Source of the DNA: Streptomyces pseudovenezuelae | GTDB lineage: Bacteria > Actinomycetota > Actinomycetes > Streptomycetales > Streptomycetaceae | NCBI RefSeq assembly: GCF_001513955.1 | Contig: NZ_KQ948144.1 | Span: 192,853-256,852 of the forward strand | Direction of reading: 5' to 3' | DNA: 64,000 nt | Part shown: in pieces, positions 24,260 to 32,741 of the stretch | Layout: each line of letters starts with the position of its first letter | Numbering within the stretch: the first letter of the stretch is position 1 | Notes under the pieces: model-generated | What the model saw: only the letters and a program-made list of their open reading frames with translations | Database searches by the model: none | Told to the model about the DNA's origin: nothing | Position numbers and translations under genes: made by a program

Positions 24260-24357
24260 GCGGTGTCTTCTGGGGGTAACCCCCAGACCCCCAGCCGACA
24301 TCTCGGCGTGCGGGAAACGCCGAAGGGCCCCTCGCTCCCACGAGAGGCCCTTACCGG

Positions 24358-24393
24358 TGCGCCGCCAGGGACTCGAACCCCGGACCCGCTGAT
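24358..24393 (-). pseudogene. tRNA-Lys 3'-half fragment B2
   Basis: Same 36-nt fragment and breakpoint as B1, 134 bp away. Confidence 0.85.
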
Positions 24394-24456
24394 GCGGTGT
24401 CTTCTGGGGGGTAACCCCCAGACCCCCAGCCGACATCTCGGCGTGCGGGAAACGCC

Positions 24457-24488
24457 GAAGGGCCCCTCGCTCCCACGAGAGGCCCTTC
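24457..24488 (-). terminator. terminator of tRNA-Lys, locus B
   Basis: GAAGGGCC and GGCCCTTC arms (24457-24464, 24481-24488), extended by CTCG/CGAG pairs, stand 5 nt behind the tRNA 3' end on the minus strand and are repeated behind both half fragments. Confidence 0.75.
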
Positions 24489-24493
24489 ACCGG

Positions 24494-24567
24494 TGCGCCG
24501 CCAGGGACTCGAACCCCGGACCCGCTGATTAAGAGTCAGCTGCTCTAACCAACTGAGCTAGCGGCGC
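24494..24567 (-). tRNA. tRNA-Lys(CTT)
   Basis: 74 nt, identical to the gene at 18640-18713; anticodon CTT, discriminator A, no encoded CCA. Confidence 0.95.
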
Positions 24568-24660
24568 ATGACTCTCGCCCTCCGCCTTCGGCGGCTGGCG
24601 ACAGAGAAAATACTACCCGGTCGGAAGGGGTGCTTCTGACCACGCTGGAGTCGACCCACC

Positions 24661-24691
24661 CAGGGGCGCGGGGAACTGCGCGACCAGCCCC
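24661..24691 (+). repeat. dispersed Streptomyces intergenic repeat, copy 3
   Basis: CAGGGGCGCGGGGAACTGCG followed by CGACCAGCCCC, a near-consensus copy between the tRNA and the IclR gene. Confidence 0.65.
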
Positions 24692-24729
24692 CACGGCCCG
24701 CGGTCGAACCACGACCTTCCGCACCGCTC

Positions 24730-25488
24730 CTAGATCGCCAGGGACAGCAGTACCGGCGCCGCCCCCCTGTTCAGGCGGTCCGTCGCCCGGCGCAGGCGGT
24801 GGGCCTGGTCGACCGGCAGGGACAGCGCGAGGCAGCCCACCAGCGAACCCGCGGTGATCGGTACCGCCGCGCACACCGTGCCCACCGCGTACTCCTGGAG
24901 GTCGAGGTGGGGGACCGTCGGCGGCTGGGCGTCCAGGCGGGAGAGCAGCAGCTTGTCGTTGGTGATGGTCCGCGAGGTGAGGCGGGTCATGCGGTGCCGG
25001 GAGAGGTGGTCGCGGCGGCCGTTGTGGTCGAGCTGGCTGAGCAGGCTCTTGCCGAGCGCGGTGGCGTGGGCGGAGGAGCGGAAGTCCACCCACTCGTGGA
25101 CCGCCGGGGTCGCGGGACCGTCGGCGTACTGGTCGATGGTGACCTCACCGTCGACGTACCGGCTGATGTAGACGGCCGCGCCGATCGAGTCGCGCAGCTC
25201 GTCGAGGGTGCGCTGGAGCTGGTCGCGCAGGGCCTCGTCACGGTCGTGCACCGAGGTGAGCCTGGTCAGGGCGTCCCCCGTCACATACGCGCCGTCGGCG
25301 ACCTGCTCGACGTACCCCTCGCGGCGCAGCATCCTCAGGAGCGTGGTCAGTCGCTCCGGGTCGAGGCCGGTGGTACGGGCGAGTTCTGTGTCGGTGACTC
25401 CGGCGGTGTGCCGTGCCACGGTCTCCAGGACGCGCAGCGCGTCCTGAGCCGAGTGGTACGGCGCGGTCGGCTCGTGCTTCAGCGCCAC
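24730..25488 (-). CDS. IclR-family transcriptional regulator
   Basis: A 252-residue regulator. The N-terminal winged helix (about residues 10-75) contains GVTDTELARTTGLDPERLTTLLRMLRREGYVEQ. The C-terminal effector domain has FRSSAHATALGKSLLSQL and ends VDQAHRLRRATDRLNRG. IclR proteins sense small carboxylic acids or aromatic compounds. GTG 25488 is chosen because GGGGGA precedes it. It is the nearest regulator to the Ehu-like transporter and the amidase/isomerase genes on the same side, so it probably controls them. A TGGCATATGCCA palindrome lies about 155 bp upstream. Confidence 0.88.
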   Translation of the reverse strand: MALKHEPTAPYHSAQDALRVLETVARHTAGVTDTELARTTGLDPERLTTLLRMLRREGYVEQVADGAYVTGDALTRLTSVHDRDEALRDQLQRTLDELRDSIGAAVYISRYVDGEVTIDQYADGPATPAVHEWVDFRSSAHATALGKSLLSQLDHNGRRDHLSRHRMTRLTSRTITNDKLLLSRLDAQPPTVPHLDLQEYAVGTVCAAVPITAGSLVGCLALSLPVDQAHRLRRATDRLNRGAAPVLLSLAI

Positions 25489-25642
25489 GGTGTTCCCCCT
25501 GCGCTCGCTCGGTCGCACTACTACTGGGCCGTAATCCAGACAGCGATCCCCTCCACGATAACCGGCAAAAGGCTTGTAGTGAGCGGCTGTTGACGAGATT
25601 CCGTCCCCGGGCCAGGCCCTCTCAGCAGGGGCGTCGACACGG

Positions 25643-25654
25643 TGGCATATGCCA
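25643..25654. promoter_or_regulatory. TGGCATATGCCA palindrome upstream of the IclR gene
   Basis: A perfect 12-bp palindrome between the IclR start and the transporter operon's end. The same 12 bp occur inside the longer palindrome at 39439-39454. Binding protein unknown. Confidence 0.4.
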
Positions 25655-25709
25655 AGGGCATGACCCGGGTCCGGGACCTCGAAGGTTGAACGCTGTTCAC
25701 TTCTCGCCG

Positions 25710-26507
25710 TCAGAGAACCGCGCTGAGAAATTCTCGCGTGCGGTCCTGCGCGGGGTCGCTGAAGATCTTCTCCGGCGGGCCCGACTCGATGATGCGGCCC
25801 GAGTCGAACATCAGGACCTGGTCGGAGATGTCCCGGGCGAAGTTCATCTCGTGGGTCACGCAGAGCATGGTGATGTCGGTGGTGCGGGCGATGTCCCGCA
25901 GCACGTCGAGGACGCCGGCGACCAGCTCCGGGTCGAGCGCCGAGGTCACCTCGTCGAGCAGCAGCACCCGCGGCCGCATGGCAAGCGCCCGGGCGATCGC
26001 GACCCGCTGCTGCTGCCCGCCGGAGAGCTGGGTCGGCCGGGCGCCTGCCTTGTCGGCGAGCCCCACCAGGTCGAGCAGCTCACGCGCGCGTGCCTCCGCC
26101 TCGTCCTTGGACATGCCGAGGACGGTGACGGGCGCCTCGGTGATGTTCCTGAGGACCGACATGTTCGGGAACAGGTTGAACTGCTGGAAGACCATCCCGA
26201 TCTTCTTGCGGACCTCGCGCAGCTGCTTCTCCGGAGCCGGGAACAGCTTCTCGCCGTCCACGGTGACCGTGCCCTCGTCGGGCTTGGTCAGGGTCATCAG
26301 CATCCGCAGGATCGTGGTCTTGCCGGACCCGGAGGGGCCGATCAGCGTCACGTGCTTGCCGGAGTCGACCGAGAAGTTCAGCCGGTCCAGGACCGTGTTG
26401 GACCCGAAGCGCTTGGTCACGTCCTCGAAGCGGATCAGCTCGCTGCCGTCCACCGGCGGGTTGGTGTTCGCGTCGGGGTCCTTCATGAGGGGAGTGTCAG
26501 CGGACAA
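25710..26507 (-). CDS. ehuA: polar amino-acid/ectoine-type ABC transporter, ATP-binding protein
   Basis: A 265-residue ABC ATPase. Walker A is GPSGSGKTT, the signature is LSGGQQQR, Walker B is VLLLDEVTSALDP and the switch His is in VTHEMNF. It closely matches the polar-amino-acid uptake ATPases (GlnQ/EhuA type). The TTG start at 26507 is chosen because GGAGCG precedes it at the right distance; it overlaps the permease stop by 11 bp. It is the last gene of the operon substrate-binding protein, permease, permease, ATPase. The ehu name follows family similarity; the substrate is not proven to be ectoine. Confidence 0.88.
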   Translation of the reverse strand: MSADTPLMKDPDANTNPPVDGSELIRFEDVTKRFGSNTVLDRLNFSVDSGKHVTLIGPSGSGKTTILRMLMTLTKPDEGTVTVDGEKLFPAPEKQLREVRKKIGMVFQQFNLFPNMSVLRNITEAPVTVLGMSKDEAEARARELLDLVGLADKAGARPTQLSGGQQQRVAIARALAMRPRVLLLDEVTSALDPELVAGVLDVLRDIARTTDITMLCVTHEMNFARDISDQVLMFDSGRIIESGPPEKIFSDPAQDRTREFLSAVL

Positions 26508-27147
26508 GACGTCGCTCCAGGGATCGCAGAAGAAGGGAGGCCAGATAGGAGATGACGATGAAGGCCACGCCGATCACGGTCAGCGGCTCGGTGAACTGGA
26601 AGTGCTCCTGGGCGAACAGCCGCGCCTGGCCGAGCATCTCCAGGACCGTGATGACCATCAGCATCGGGGTGTCCTTGAGCATCGAGATCACGTAGTTGCC
26701 GAGGGCCGGCACGACCCGGCGGATCGCCTGCGGCAGGATCACCACCTGCCAGGTGCGCACCCGCGGCAGGTTCAGCGCCGTCGCCGCCTCCCACTGGCCG
26801 GGCGGCACCGCCTCGATGCCGGCCCGGTAGACCTGCATCGTGTACGTCGAGTAGTGCAGGCCGATCCCGATGACACCGGTGGCCAGCGCCGAGAGGGTCA
26901 CGCCCCACTCGGGCAGCACGTAGAAGAGGAAGAACAGCTGGACCAGCAGCGGGGTGTTGCGCACGAACTCCGTGACCACCCCGACCGGCCAGCGCACGAA
27001 CCGCGAGGGGGCGCGCATCAGCAGCGCCCACACCAGCCCGAGGACGAAAGAGATCAGCGAGCCGAGCGCGAGGGCCTGCAGGGTGACCAGCAGACCGTCC
27101 CAGAACTGCGGCATGAAGTCGCCCACGGCGCTCCAGTCCCACTCCAT
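26497..27147 (-). CDS. ehuD: amino-acid ABC transporter permease (EhuD-like)
   Basis: A 216-residue inner-membrane permease of the HisM/GlnP family with about five hydrophobic helices, the FVRNTPLLVQLFFLFYVLPEWG segment and the coupling EAATALNLPRVRTWQVVILPQA loop (EAA motif). It pairs with the next permease to form the channel. The start overlaps the EhuC-like stop by one base (TGATG), so translation is coupled. Confidence 0.9.
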   Translation of the reverse strand: MEWDWSAVGDFMPQFWDGLLVTLQALALGSLISFVLGLVWALLMRAPSRFVRWPVGVVTEFVRNTPLLVQLFFLFYVLPEWGVTLSALATGVIGIGLHYSTYTMQVYRAGIEAVPPGQWEAATALNLPRVRTWQVVILPQAIRRVVPALGNYVISMLKDTPMLMVITVLEMLGQARLFAQEHFQFTEPLTVIGVAFIVISYLASLLLRSLERRLVR

Positions 27148-27842
27148 CAGACACCACCTCCGACCGGCTCGGGCACCTTCACCTCACGGGTGGGCTCCTT
27201 GCCGACCCCCGCCTTCAGCTTCTTCTCCAGGCCCCGCATCAGCCGGGTGAGCAGGAAGGCGATCACGAAGTAGATGAGCAGCAGATACGTGTAGATCCCG
27301 GCGCTCTCCTGGAGCGCGAGCCGTACCAGGTTGCCGCTGAACGCCAGGTCGCCCATGCCCATCACGGACACCAGCGCGGTGCCCTTGAGCAGCTCGACCA
27401 GCAGGTTGGAGAACGGCGGGATCATCTCCGGCACCGCCTGCGGCAGCAGGATCAGCCGCATCCGCTGCCAGGGCGTGAAGCTCAGCGCGATCCCGCCCTC
27501 CTGCTGGGCCGGGTCGACCGCCTTGAGCGCTCCGCGCACGATCTCGGAGCCGTACGCCCCGTAGGTCAGGCCGAGGGCGAGGGTGCCCGCCCACATCGGG
27601 ACCAGCTGCCAGCCGAAGGCCGGGGGCAGCACGAAGAACACCCAGAAGATCATCACCAGCGCGGAGGTGCCGCGGAACACCTCGGTGTAGAAGCCCGCGA
27701 GGAAGCGGACGATCCACAGCCGGTGGGTGCGCAGCACGCCGACCACGAAGGAGACCGCGGCGGCGAGGATCGCGCTGAAGAACAGCAGCTGGACGGTGGT
27801 CCAGATGCCCTTGAACACCAGTTCCCAGAGTCCGGAGGTCAT
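27147..27842 (-). CDS. ehuC: amino-acid ABC transporter permease (EhuC-like)
   Basis: A 231-residue permease of the same HisM/GlnP family. It has TEVFRGTSALVMIFWVFFVLPP and the EAA-type loop QQEGGIALSFTPWQRMRLILLPQAVPEM. The C-terminus ends in a charged cytoplasmic tail. Start overlaps the binding-protein stop by 4 bp (ATGA). Second half of the membrane channel. Confidence 0.9.
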   Translation of the reverse strand: MTSGLWELVFKGIWTTVQLLFFSAILAAAVSFVVGVLRTHRLWIVRFLAGFYTEVFRGTSALVMIFWVFFVLPPAFGWQLVPMWAGTLALGLTYGAYGSEIVRGALKAVDPAQQEGGIALSFTPWQRMRLILLPQAVPEMIPPFSNLLVELLKGTALVSVMGMGDLAFSGNLVRLALQESAGIYTYLLLIYFVIAFLLTRLMRGLEKKLKAGVGKEPTREVKVPEPVGGGV

Positions 27843-28744
27843 CCGCCGCAGAGCTCCTTCGCGGTCAGGTCCGTCATCTCGGCCTGCGTGAACCCGAAGG
27901 GCTTGAGGACCCGGAGCAGTTCCCCGCTCTCCTTCAGCTTCCGCAGCTCGGCGTTGAAGGCGTCCCGCAGGTTCGTCTCGGTACGGCGGAACGCGAAGGC
28001 CCCGCCGTCGGTGTGCGGCTTGCCGCCCACGATCGGGGTGAAGGCCTTCGTCGCCTCCGCCTTGGCCGACTTCTTCACCACCTCACGGGTGGTGAGCGCG
28101 GTCCCGGCGAACACGTCGACGCGTCCCGCCTCCACCGCGTTCAGCCCCGCGACCTGGTCCGGAACGATCAGGATGTCGCTCTCCTTGTATCCCGCCTCGA
28201 CCGCGTACCCGATCTCCGCATAGCCGGTACCGGTGGCGAACTTCGCCTTCTTCGCGACGACGTCCTTGTAGTTGTGAAGACCTTTGGGATTTCCCTTGCG
28301 CACGATGAAGGAATCGAGCATCTGATAGTCGGGATCTGCGAAGATCACCTGTTCGCAGCGTTCCGGGGTGACATACATCCCGGCCGCCACGACATCGAAC
28401 TGCTGTGAATTCAGTCCGGGAATGAGCGAGCCGAACTCGGTGGGCACGGGCTGCACCCGGTCCACGCCCAGCCGCTTGAATATGACCTTCGCGAGTTCTG
28501 GTGCCTCGCCGGTCAGGTCGCCGTTCTTGTCGATGTACCCGAAGGGGATCTCACCTGCGATTCCCAGCCGTACGACGCCTGCCGCTCTGAGCCGGTCGAG
28601 CAGTTCACCGCCTCCTGAGGTGGAGGCGGTGGCCACACGTGAGCAGCCGGCCGCGCCCAGCGCGCCGAGCGCCGCTACCCCCGCGAGCAGCGACCGGCGG
28701 GTGGTCCCGGATATGTGTTCGCCGTGTTCCAGTGGTGGAGCCAT
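27839..28744 (-). CDS. ehuB: Ehu-type substrate-binding lipoprotein
   Basis: A 301-residue periplasmic-type binding protein (SBP family 3). The signal has twin arginines (TTRRSLLAG) and the lipobox LGAAGC (C34), so it is a Tat-exported lipoprotein. The ligand fold carries LGIAGEIPFGYIDKNGDLTGEAPELA and GSLIPGLNSQQFDVVAAGMYVTPERCEQ, close to EhuB proteins that bind ectoine/hydroxyectoine. First gene of the four-gene transporter operon, transcribed away from the DUF3830 gene. ATG 28744 is chosen because the Tat signal begins shortly after it; upstream in-frame starts add a basic, non-homologous stretch. Confidence 0.88.
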   Translation of the reverse strand: MAPPLEHGEHISGTTRRSLLAGVAALGALGAAGCSRVATASTSGGGELLDRLRAAGVVRLGIAGEIPFGYIDKNGDLTGEAPELAKVIFKRLGVDRVQPVPTEFGSLIPGLNSQQFDVVAAGMYVTPERCEQVIFADPDYQMLDSFIVRKGNPKGLHNYKDVVAKKAKFATGTGYAEIGYAVEAGYKESDILIVPDQVAGLNAVEAGRVDVFAGTALTTREVVKKSAKAEATKAFTPIVGGKPHTDGGAFAFRRTETNLRDAFNAELRKLKESGELLRVLKPFGFTQAEMTDLTAKELCGG

Positions 28745-28841
28745 GGCGGCGCGGCTACCCGACCGGATGCGACTTATGCGGATCGATTCGCGCCCCTTTT
28801 TCCACCGAGGCCCTCTTGACCGGCGGGGGACCATGGAGTGC

Positions 28842-29336
28842 ATGGCTGACCGCTACATCGAAGTCTCGCTGGTCAAGCGCGGGATCACCGCCAGGGCAAA
28901 GCTTCTCGACGACCGGGCACCGATCACGTGTGCGGCCGTATGGGACGCCCTCCCGCTCGCCGGTGACGTCTATCACGCAAAGTACGCACGCAACGAGATC
29001 TACGCCCTTTTCCCGCCTTTCGCGGAAAAGGAGCCACCTCTGGAAAATCCGACAGTTACCCCGATTCCCGGAGATCTCTGCTACTTCTCCTTCGCGGGCA
29101 CGGAACTCGGCACGAAGTCCTACGGCTACGACCGCGAGGTCCGCGCGGGCACGACGGTGGTCGACCTGGCCCTGTTCTACGAGCGCAACAACCTGCTCCT
29201 GAACGCCGACGTGGGCTGGGTGCCGGGCATCGTCTGGGGCCAGGTGGTGGAGGGCCTGGACGCCCTCGCCGAGGGCTGCAACGACCTCTGGCGGGCAGGC
29301 GCCCTCGGCGAAAACCTCCGCTTCAGCCGGGCCTAG
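28842..29336 (+). CDS. DUF3830 family protein
   Basis: A 164-residue cytoplasmic protein matching DUF3830: N-terminal RYIEVSLVKRGITARAKLLDDRAP, then CAAVWDALPLAGDVYHAKYARNEIY, a conserved PGDLCYF and a C-terminal VWGQVVEGLDALAEGCNDLWRAGA. The fold resembles cyclophilin-like proteins; the function is unknown, but genes of this family recur beside amidohydrolases and small-acid catabolic genes. ATG 28833 is an alternative start three codons upstream. It diverges from the transporter operon across 97 bp and converges with the amidase. Confidence 0.75.
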   Translation: MADRYIEVSLVKRGITARAKLLDDRAPITCAAVWDALPLAGDVYHAKYARNEIYALFPPFAEKEPPLENPTVTPIPGDLCYFSFAGTELGTKSYGYDREVRAGTTVVDLALFYERNNLLLNADVGWVPGIVWGQVVEGLDALAEGCNDLWRAGALGENLRFSRA

Positions 29337-29339
29337 CCC

Positions 29340-30752
29340 TCACCTCGCGTAGGCCGCGGCGGGCAGCCTGATGCCCGCCGCCTCCGCCTCGTACAGGGCG
29401 TGGGCCGCCCGCAGCACCAGGTCGTCCCGGTGCCGGGCCGCCACGATCTGGAGTCCGACCGGCAGCCCGTCGGCGTCCACGCCGACGGGCACGCTCGCCG
29501 CCGGCTGCTGGGTCATGTTGAAGGGGTACGTGAACGGCGTCCACCCCGTCCAGCGGTGCTGGCCCGAGCCCTTCGGCACCTCCGTGCCCGCCTCGAACGC
29601 GGTGATCGGCAGGGCCGGGGTGACCAGCAGGTCGTAGGAGTCGTGGAACCGGCCCATCCGGCGCCCGAGTTCCATCCGGACGTCCACCGCCGCCAGGTAG
29701 TCCAGCGCGCTCATGCGGGCCCCGAGGCCGCAGATCTCCCGGAGCCCCGGGTCCAGCGCCTCCCGCTGGTGCGGCCCGAGATGCTGGGTCACCCGGGCCG
29801 CCCCGCTGAACCACAGGGTGTGGAAGGCGTCCACGGGATCGGTGAGGTCGGGGTCGGTCTCGGTGACGTACGCGCCGAGCCCGGCCAGGCGTTCCACGGC
29901 ACGGCGGACCGCGGCGGCGACCGCCGGCTGTACGGCCACCTGGCCGCCGAGGGACGGTGAGTAGGCGACCCGCAGCCCGCGCACCCCGCCCGACAGGGTC
30001 GCCGTGCACGGGCCGGCCGCGGGGCCCAGCGCCGACCAGTCACGGGAGTCCGGCGCGCCGATGACGTCGAGCAGCAGCGCCGCGTCGGCCGCGTCCCGGG
30101 TCATCGGGCCGACGTGGGCGAGGGTGCCGAAGGCGCTCGCAGGGTAGAGCGGCACCCGCCCGTAGGTCGGCTTCAGGGCGAAGATCCCGCAGAACGCGGC
30201 CGGGATCCGGACGCTGCCCCCGCCGTCCGTGCCGAGCGCGAGCGGCCCCGCGCCGAGCGCCACGGCCGCCGCGGCGCCCCCGCTGGAGCCGCCCGCGGTG
30301 CGCGTCGGGTCGTGGGGATTGCGGGTCACGCCCGACAGCGGTGAGTCCGTGACGCCCTTCCAGCCGAACTCCGGCGTGGTCGTCTTGCCGAGGAACACGG
30401 CGCCCTGCTCGCGCAGCCTGGCGACGGAGGGCGCGTCCTCGTCCCAGGTGCCGGTCTCCGAGATCGTCCTGGAGCCCTTCAGGGTCGGGGCGCCCCGCAT
30501 GAGCAGGATGTCCTTCACCGTGACCGGGACGCCGTCCACCGCGCCGCACGGCTCCCCACGCCGCCAGCGGTCGGCCGACGCACGGGCCTGCGCCAGGGCC
30601 TCCTCGCCGGTCAGGCGCACGAAGGCGTTCACCTCCGGCTGGATCCGTTCGGCCCGGTCGAGAGTCGCCCGGGTGGCCTCCACGGGGCTGAACTCGCCCT
30701 TGCGGTAGCCCTCGACGAGTTGTACGGCGGTCAGTTCGGTGAGGTCCCGCAT
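29340..30752 (-). CDS. amidase signature family hydrolase
   Basis: A 470-residue amidase that hydrolyses a carboxamide or carbamate. The Ser-cisSer-Lys triad is complete: K80 in VTVKDIL, S156 in TAGGSSGG and S180 in DGGGSVRIPA. No glutamine-specific GatA partner genes (GatB/GatC) are nearby, so it is a catabolic amidase, not the transamidosome. ATG 30752 follows GGAGGGG. It precedes, on the same strand, nothing but the convergent DUF3830 gene; the dehydrogenase gene lies 20 bp upstream and is probably co-transcribed. Confidence 0.88.
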   Translation of the reverse strand: MRDLTELTAVQLVEGYRKGEFSPVEATRATLDRAERIQPEVNAFVRLTGEEALAQARASADRWRRGEPCGAVDGVPVTVKDILLMRGAPTLKGSRTISETGTWDEDAPSVARLREQGAVFLGKTTTPEFGWKGVTDSPLSGVTRNPHDPTRTAGGSSGGAAAAVALGAGPLALGTDGGGSVRIPAAFCGIFALKPTYGRVPLYPASAFGTLAHVGPMTRDAADAALLLDVIGAPDSRDWSALGPAAGPCTATLSGGVRGLRVAYSPSLGGQVAVQPAVAAAVRRAVERLAGLGAYVTETDPDLTDPVDAFHTLWFSGAARVTQHLGPHQREALDPGLREICGLGARMSALDYLAAVDVRMELGRRMGRFHDSYDLLVTPALPITAFEAGTEVPKGSGQHRWTGWTPFTYPFNMTQQPAASVPVGVDADGLPVGLQIVAARHRDDLVLRAAHALYEAEAAGIRLPAAAYAR

Positions 30753-30772
30753 GTGTGCCCCTCCGTCGACGT

Positions 30773-31720
30773 TCAGTGCCCTGGTACGTACCCGCGTTCC
30801 TTGTCGACCACGTTCGGCAGTGCTCTGCCCGCTTCCCAGCGGTCGTACAACTCCACGAACTGCGTGCCGAGTTCATCGCGCCAGCCGATCGTGTCACCGC
30901 TCATGTGCGGGGACACGATCAGACCCGGGACCCCCCACAGGGGGCTCTCCGGCGGCAGGGGTTCGGTGTCGAACACGTCGAGGGCGGCCCCGGCGATCCA
31001 CCGCTTGGACACCGCCTCCACCAGGGCCTGCTCGACGACCAGTTGGCCCCGTCCGATGTTGATGAACCGGGCGGAGGGCTGCATCATCCCGAAGCGCCGG
31101 GCGTCGAACATGCCGTGCGTGTCCGCGGTGAGCGGGGCGGCCGCGATCACCCAGTCCGCGCGGGCCATCAGCCGGTCGAGGTCGTCGGGGCCGTGGATCC
31201 CGGTGCGGGGACGGCGGCCGACCAGGGCGGTCGTGATGCCCAGCGCCTTGAGCGTGCTCACGATCGCCCGGCCGATGGGCCCGGAACCGACCACGCACGC
31301 ACGGGTGCCGGCCACCCGCTGGGACTCCCGGTGCCGCCACACACCCTCGCGTTGCAGCTCCAGGGTCCGGGGCAGGTCCTTGGCCATCGTCAGGACCAGC
31401 GCGGCGACGTACTCGGCGATCGGCTGGTCGAAGACCCCGCGGGCGTTGGTCACCACCGTGTCGGAGACGGCGAGTTCGGGGCACATCAGGTGGTCCACGC
31501 CCGCACTCGCCGTGTGCACCCAGCGCGGCCGCGGGCCCTCGCCCGGCCAGGCGTCCCGTACCGCGGTCGAGGTGAAGTCCCAGACCAGCAGCACATCGGC
31601 GGACGGCAGTCGCTCGGCGAGCGTGGCCTCGTCCGCGTGCTCGATCCGGGCCCGGCCGGTGAGCCGTCCGAGCCGGGGCGGGGGGTCGGCGTCAAGGACC
31701 AGAAGGGTGGGGACGGGCAT
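30773..31720 (-). CDS. D-2-hydroxyacid dehydrogenase
   Basis: A 315-residue NAD-dependent dehydrogenase that interconverts a D-2-hydroxy acid and a 2-oxo acid. The Rossmann motif is VVGSGPIGRAI (143-153). Catalytic residues are R224 (NIGRGQ), E253 (DVFDTEPLP) and H272 (SPHMSGDT). It is the first gene of a two-gene operon with the amidase and faces the isomerase pair across a 196-bp divergent promoter region. The substrate is probably a breakdown product of the imported compound. Confidence 0.88.
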   Translation of the reverse strand: MPVPTLLVLDADPPPRLGRLTGRARIEHADEATLAERLPSADVLLVWDFTSTAVRDAWPGEGPRPRWVHTASAGVDHLMCPELAVSDTVVTNARGVFDQPIAEYVAALVLTMAKDLPRTLELQREGVWRHRESQRVAGTRACVVGSGPIGRAIVSTLKALGITTALVGRRPRTGIHGPDDLDRLMARADWVIAAAPLTADTHGMFDARRFGMMQPSARFINIGRGQLVVEQALVEAVSKRWIAGAALDVFDTEPLPPESPLWGVPGLIVSPHMSGDTIGWRDELGTQFVELYDRWEAGRALPNVVDKERGYVPGH

Positions 31721-31822
31721 CGAGCCACCGTTTCTACGGATTATCGCGGAGCGGCCGGGCGTCTGACGTGGGCGGGAACGCCGACGGCAACCCCGGTGTG
31801 ACGTGAGCGTGACATGGGCGGA

Positions 31823-31851
31823 TTGACCACGCTCGCACCCGAACCTACCTT
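31823..31851 (+). promoter_or_regulatory. housekeeping-type promoter for the isomerase pair
   Basis: TTGACC (31823-31828), 17-bp spacer and TACCTT (31846-31851), a good match to the HrdB consensus. The expected transcription start near 31858 is about 60 nt before the ATG at 31917. Confidence 0.6.
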
Positions 31852-31916
31852 CGTCAACACGGGCGTTGCGTACGTTCCGCTGTCCCCCCGTCTCTCACCG
31901 TGAGGCCGGTCTCGCC

Positions 31917-32741
31917 ATGGACGTTTCCTTTCTGGGTGGTCCGCGCCCTCAGCGCGGTGTCGGTGTCGTCGCCCCCTTCGACTTCGCGCTGGATCGCGAG
32001 CTGTGGCGCTGGGTCCCCGACGAGATCTCGCTCCATCTGACCCGCACCCCGTACGTTCCCGTCGAGGTCAGCCTCGACCTGGCCCGGCTCGTGAGTGAGC
32101 ACGAGACCCTGCACGACGCCGTGCGCACCCTCAACGCCATCGCCCCCGAGGTCGTCGCCTACGCCTGCACCTCCGGCAGCTTCGTCGGCGGGATCGCGGG
32201 GGAGCGGGCCATGTGCGCGGCCATGACCAGGGCGGGCGCGGTCCCCTCCCTGACCACCTCCGGCGCGCTCCTGGACGCCCTCGCCGAGCTGGACGTCACC
32301 CGGGTCGCCCTGGTGACGCCGTACACGGTCTCGGTGACCACGGCCCTTGAGGAGTACGTCGCCGAGGCGGGCGTCTCGGTCACCGGGTGCGCCTACATGG
32401 GCCTGACCCGGCACATCTGGAAGGTGCCCTACCGGCAGGTCTCCGAGATGGCCCACAAGGCCGTACGGGCCGACGCCCAGGCGCTGTTCATCAGCTGCAC
32501 CAACCTGCCGACGTACGACGTCATCCCGCAACTGGAGGCGGAACTGCGGATACCGGTGATCTCGGCCAACCAGGTGACGATGTGGGCGGCGTTGCGCCGA
32601 CTGGGTACCCGAGCCGTGGGACCGTACCAGGCGCTGATCGACCCGGCGGCGAGGTCCGGTCCCGTGCGCCCGGAGATTCCGGGTCTGCCGGAAGTCCGGG
32701 AACTGCCGGACGGAGAACAGCAGCAGGAAGGCTGGACATGA
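31917..32741 (+). CDS. maleate isomerase/Asp-Glu racemase superfamily protein (two-cysteine form)
   Basis: A 274-residue enzyme of the superfamily that includes maleate cis-trans isomerase, arylmalonate decarboxylase and EutA of ectoine use. Both catalytic cysteines are present: C84 in YACTSGSF and C194 in SCTNLPTY, the pair needed for isomerisation or racemisation. The HTD-free N-terminus and GVVAPFDFALDRELW motif match the maleate isomerase side. It is the first of two overlapping genes (ATGA) encoding homologues. The transporter, amidase and dehydrogenase nearby suggest a pathway for a small amide or lactam acid. The substrate is unproven. Confidence 0.85.
   Translation: MDVSFLGGPRPQRGVGVVAPFDFALDRELWRWVPDEISLHLTRTPYVPVEVSLDLARLVSEHETLHDAVRTLNAIAPEVVAYACTSGSFVGGIAGERAMCAAMTRAGAVPSLTTSGALLDALAELDVTRVALVTPYTVSVTTALEEYVAEAGVSVTGCAYMGLTRHIWKVPYRQVSEMAHKAVRADAQALFISCTNLPTYDVIPQLEAELRIPVISANQVTMWAALRRLGTRAVGPYQALIDPAARSGPVRPEIPGLPEVRELPDGEQQQEGWT

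Larger units (their letters stand above)
24171..24493 (-). repeat. tandem array of tRNA-Lys 3'-half units, locus B
   Basis: Units begin at 24171, 24306 and 24441, a period of exactly 135 bp; the third runs into the intact tRNA. Architecture is as at locus A (hairpin CTGGGGG-TTA-CCCCCAG, 36-nt tRNA 3' half, terminator, spacer), but the spacer and terminator sequences differ from loci A and C. The first unit overlaps the end of the ligase gene on the other strand. Confidence 0.85.
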
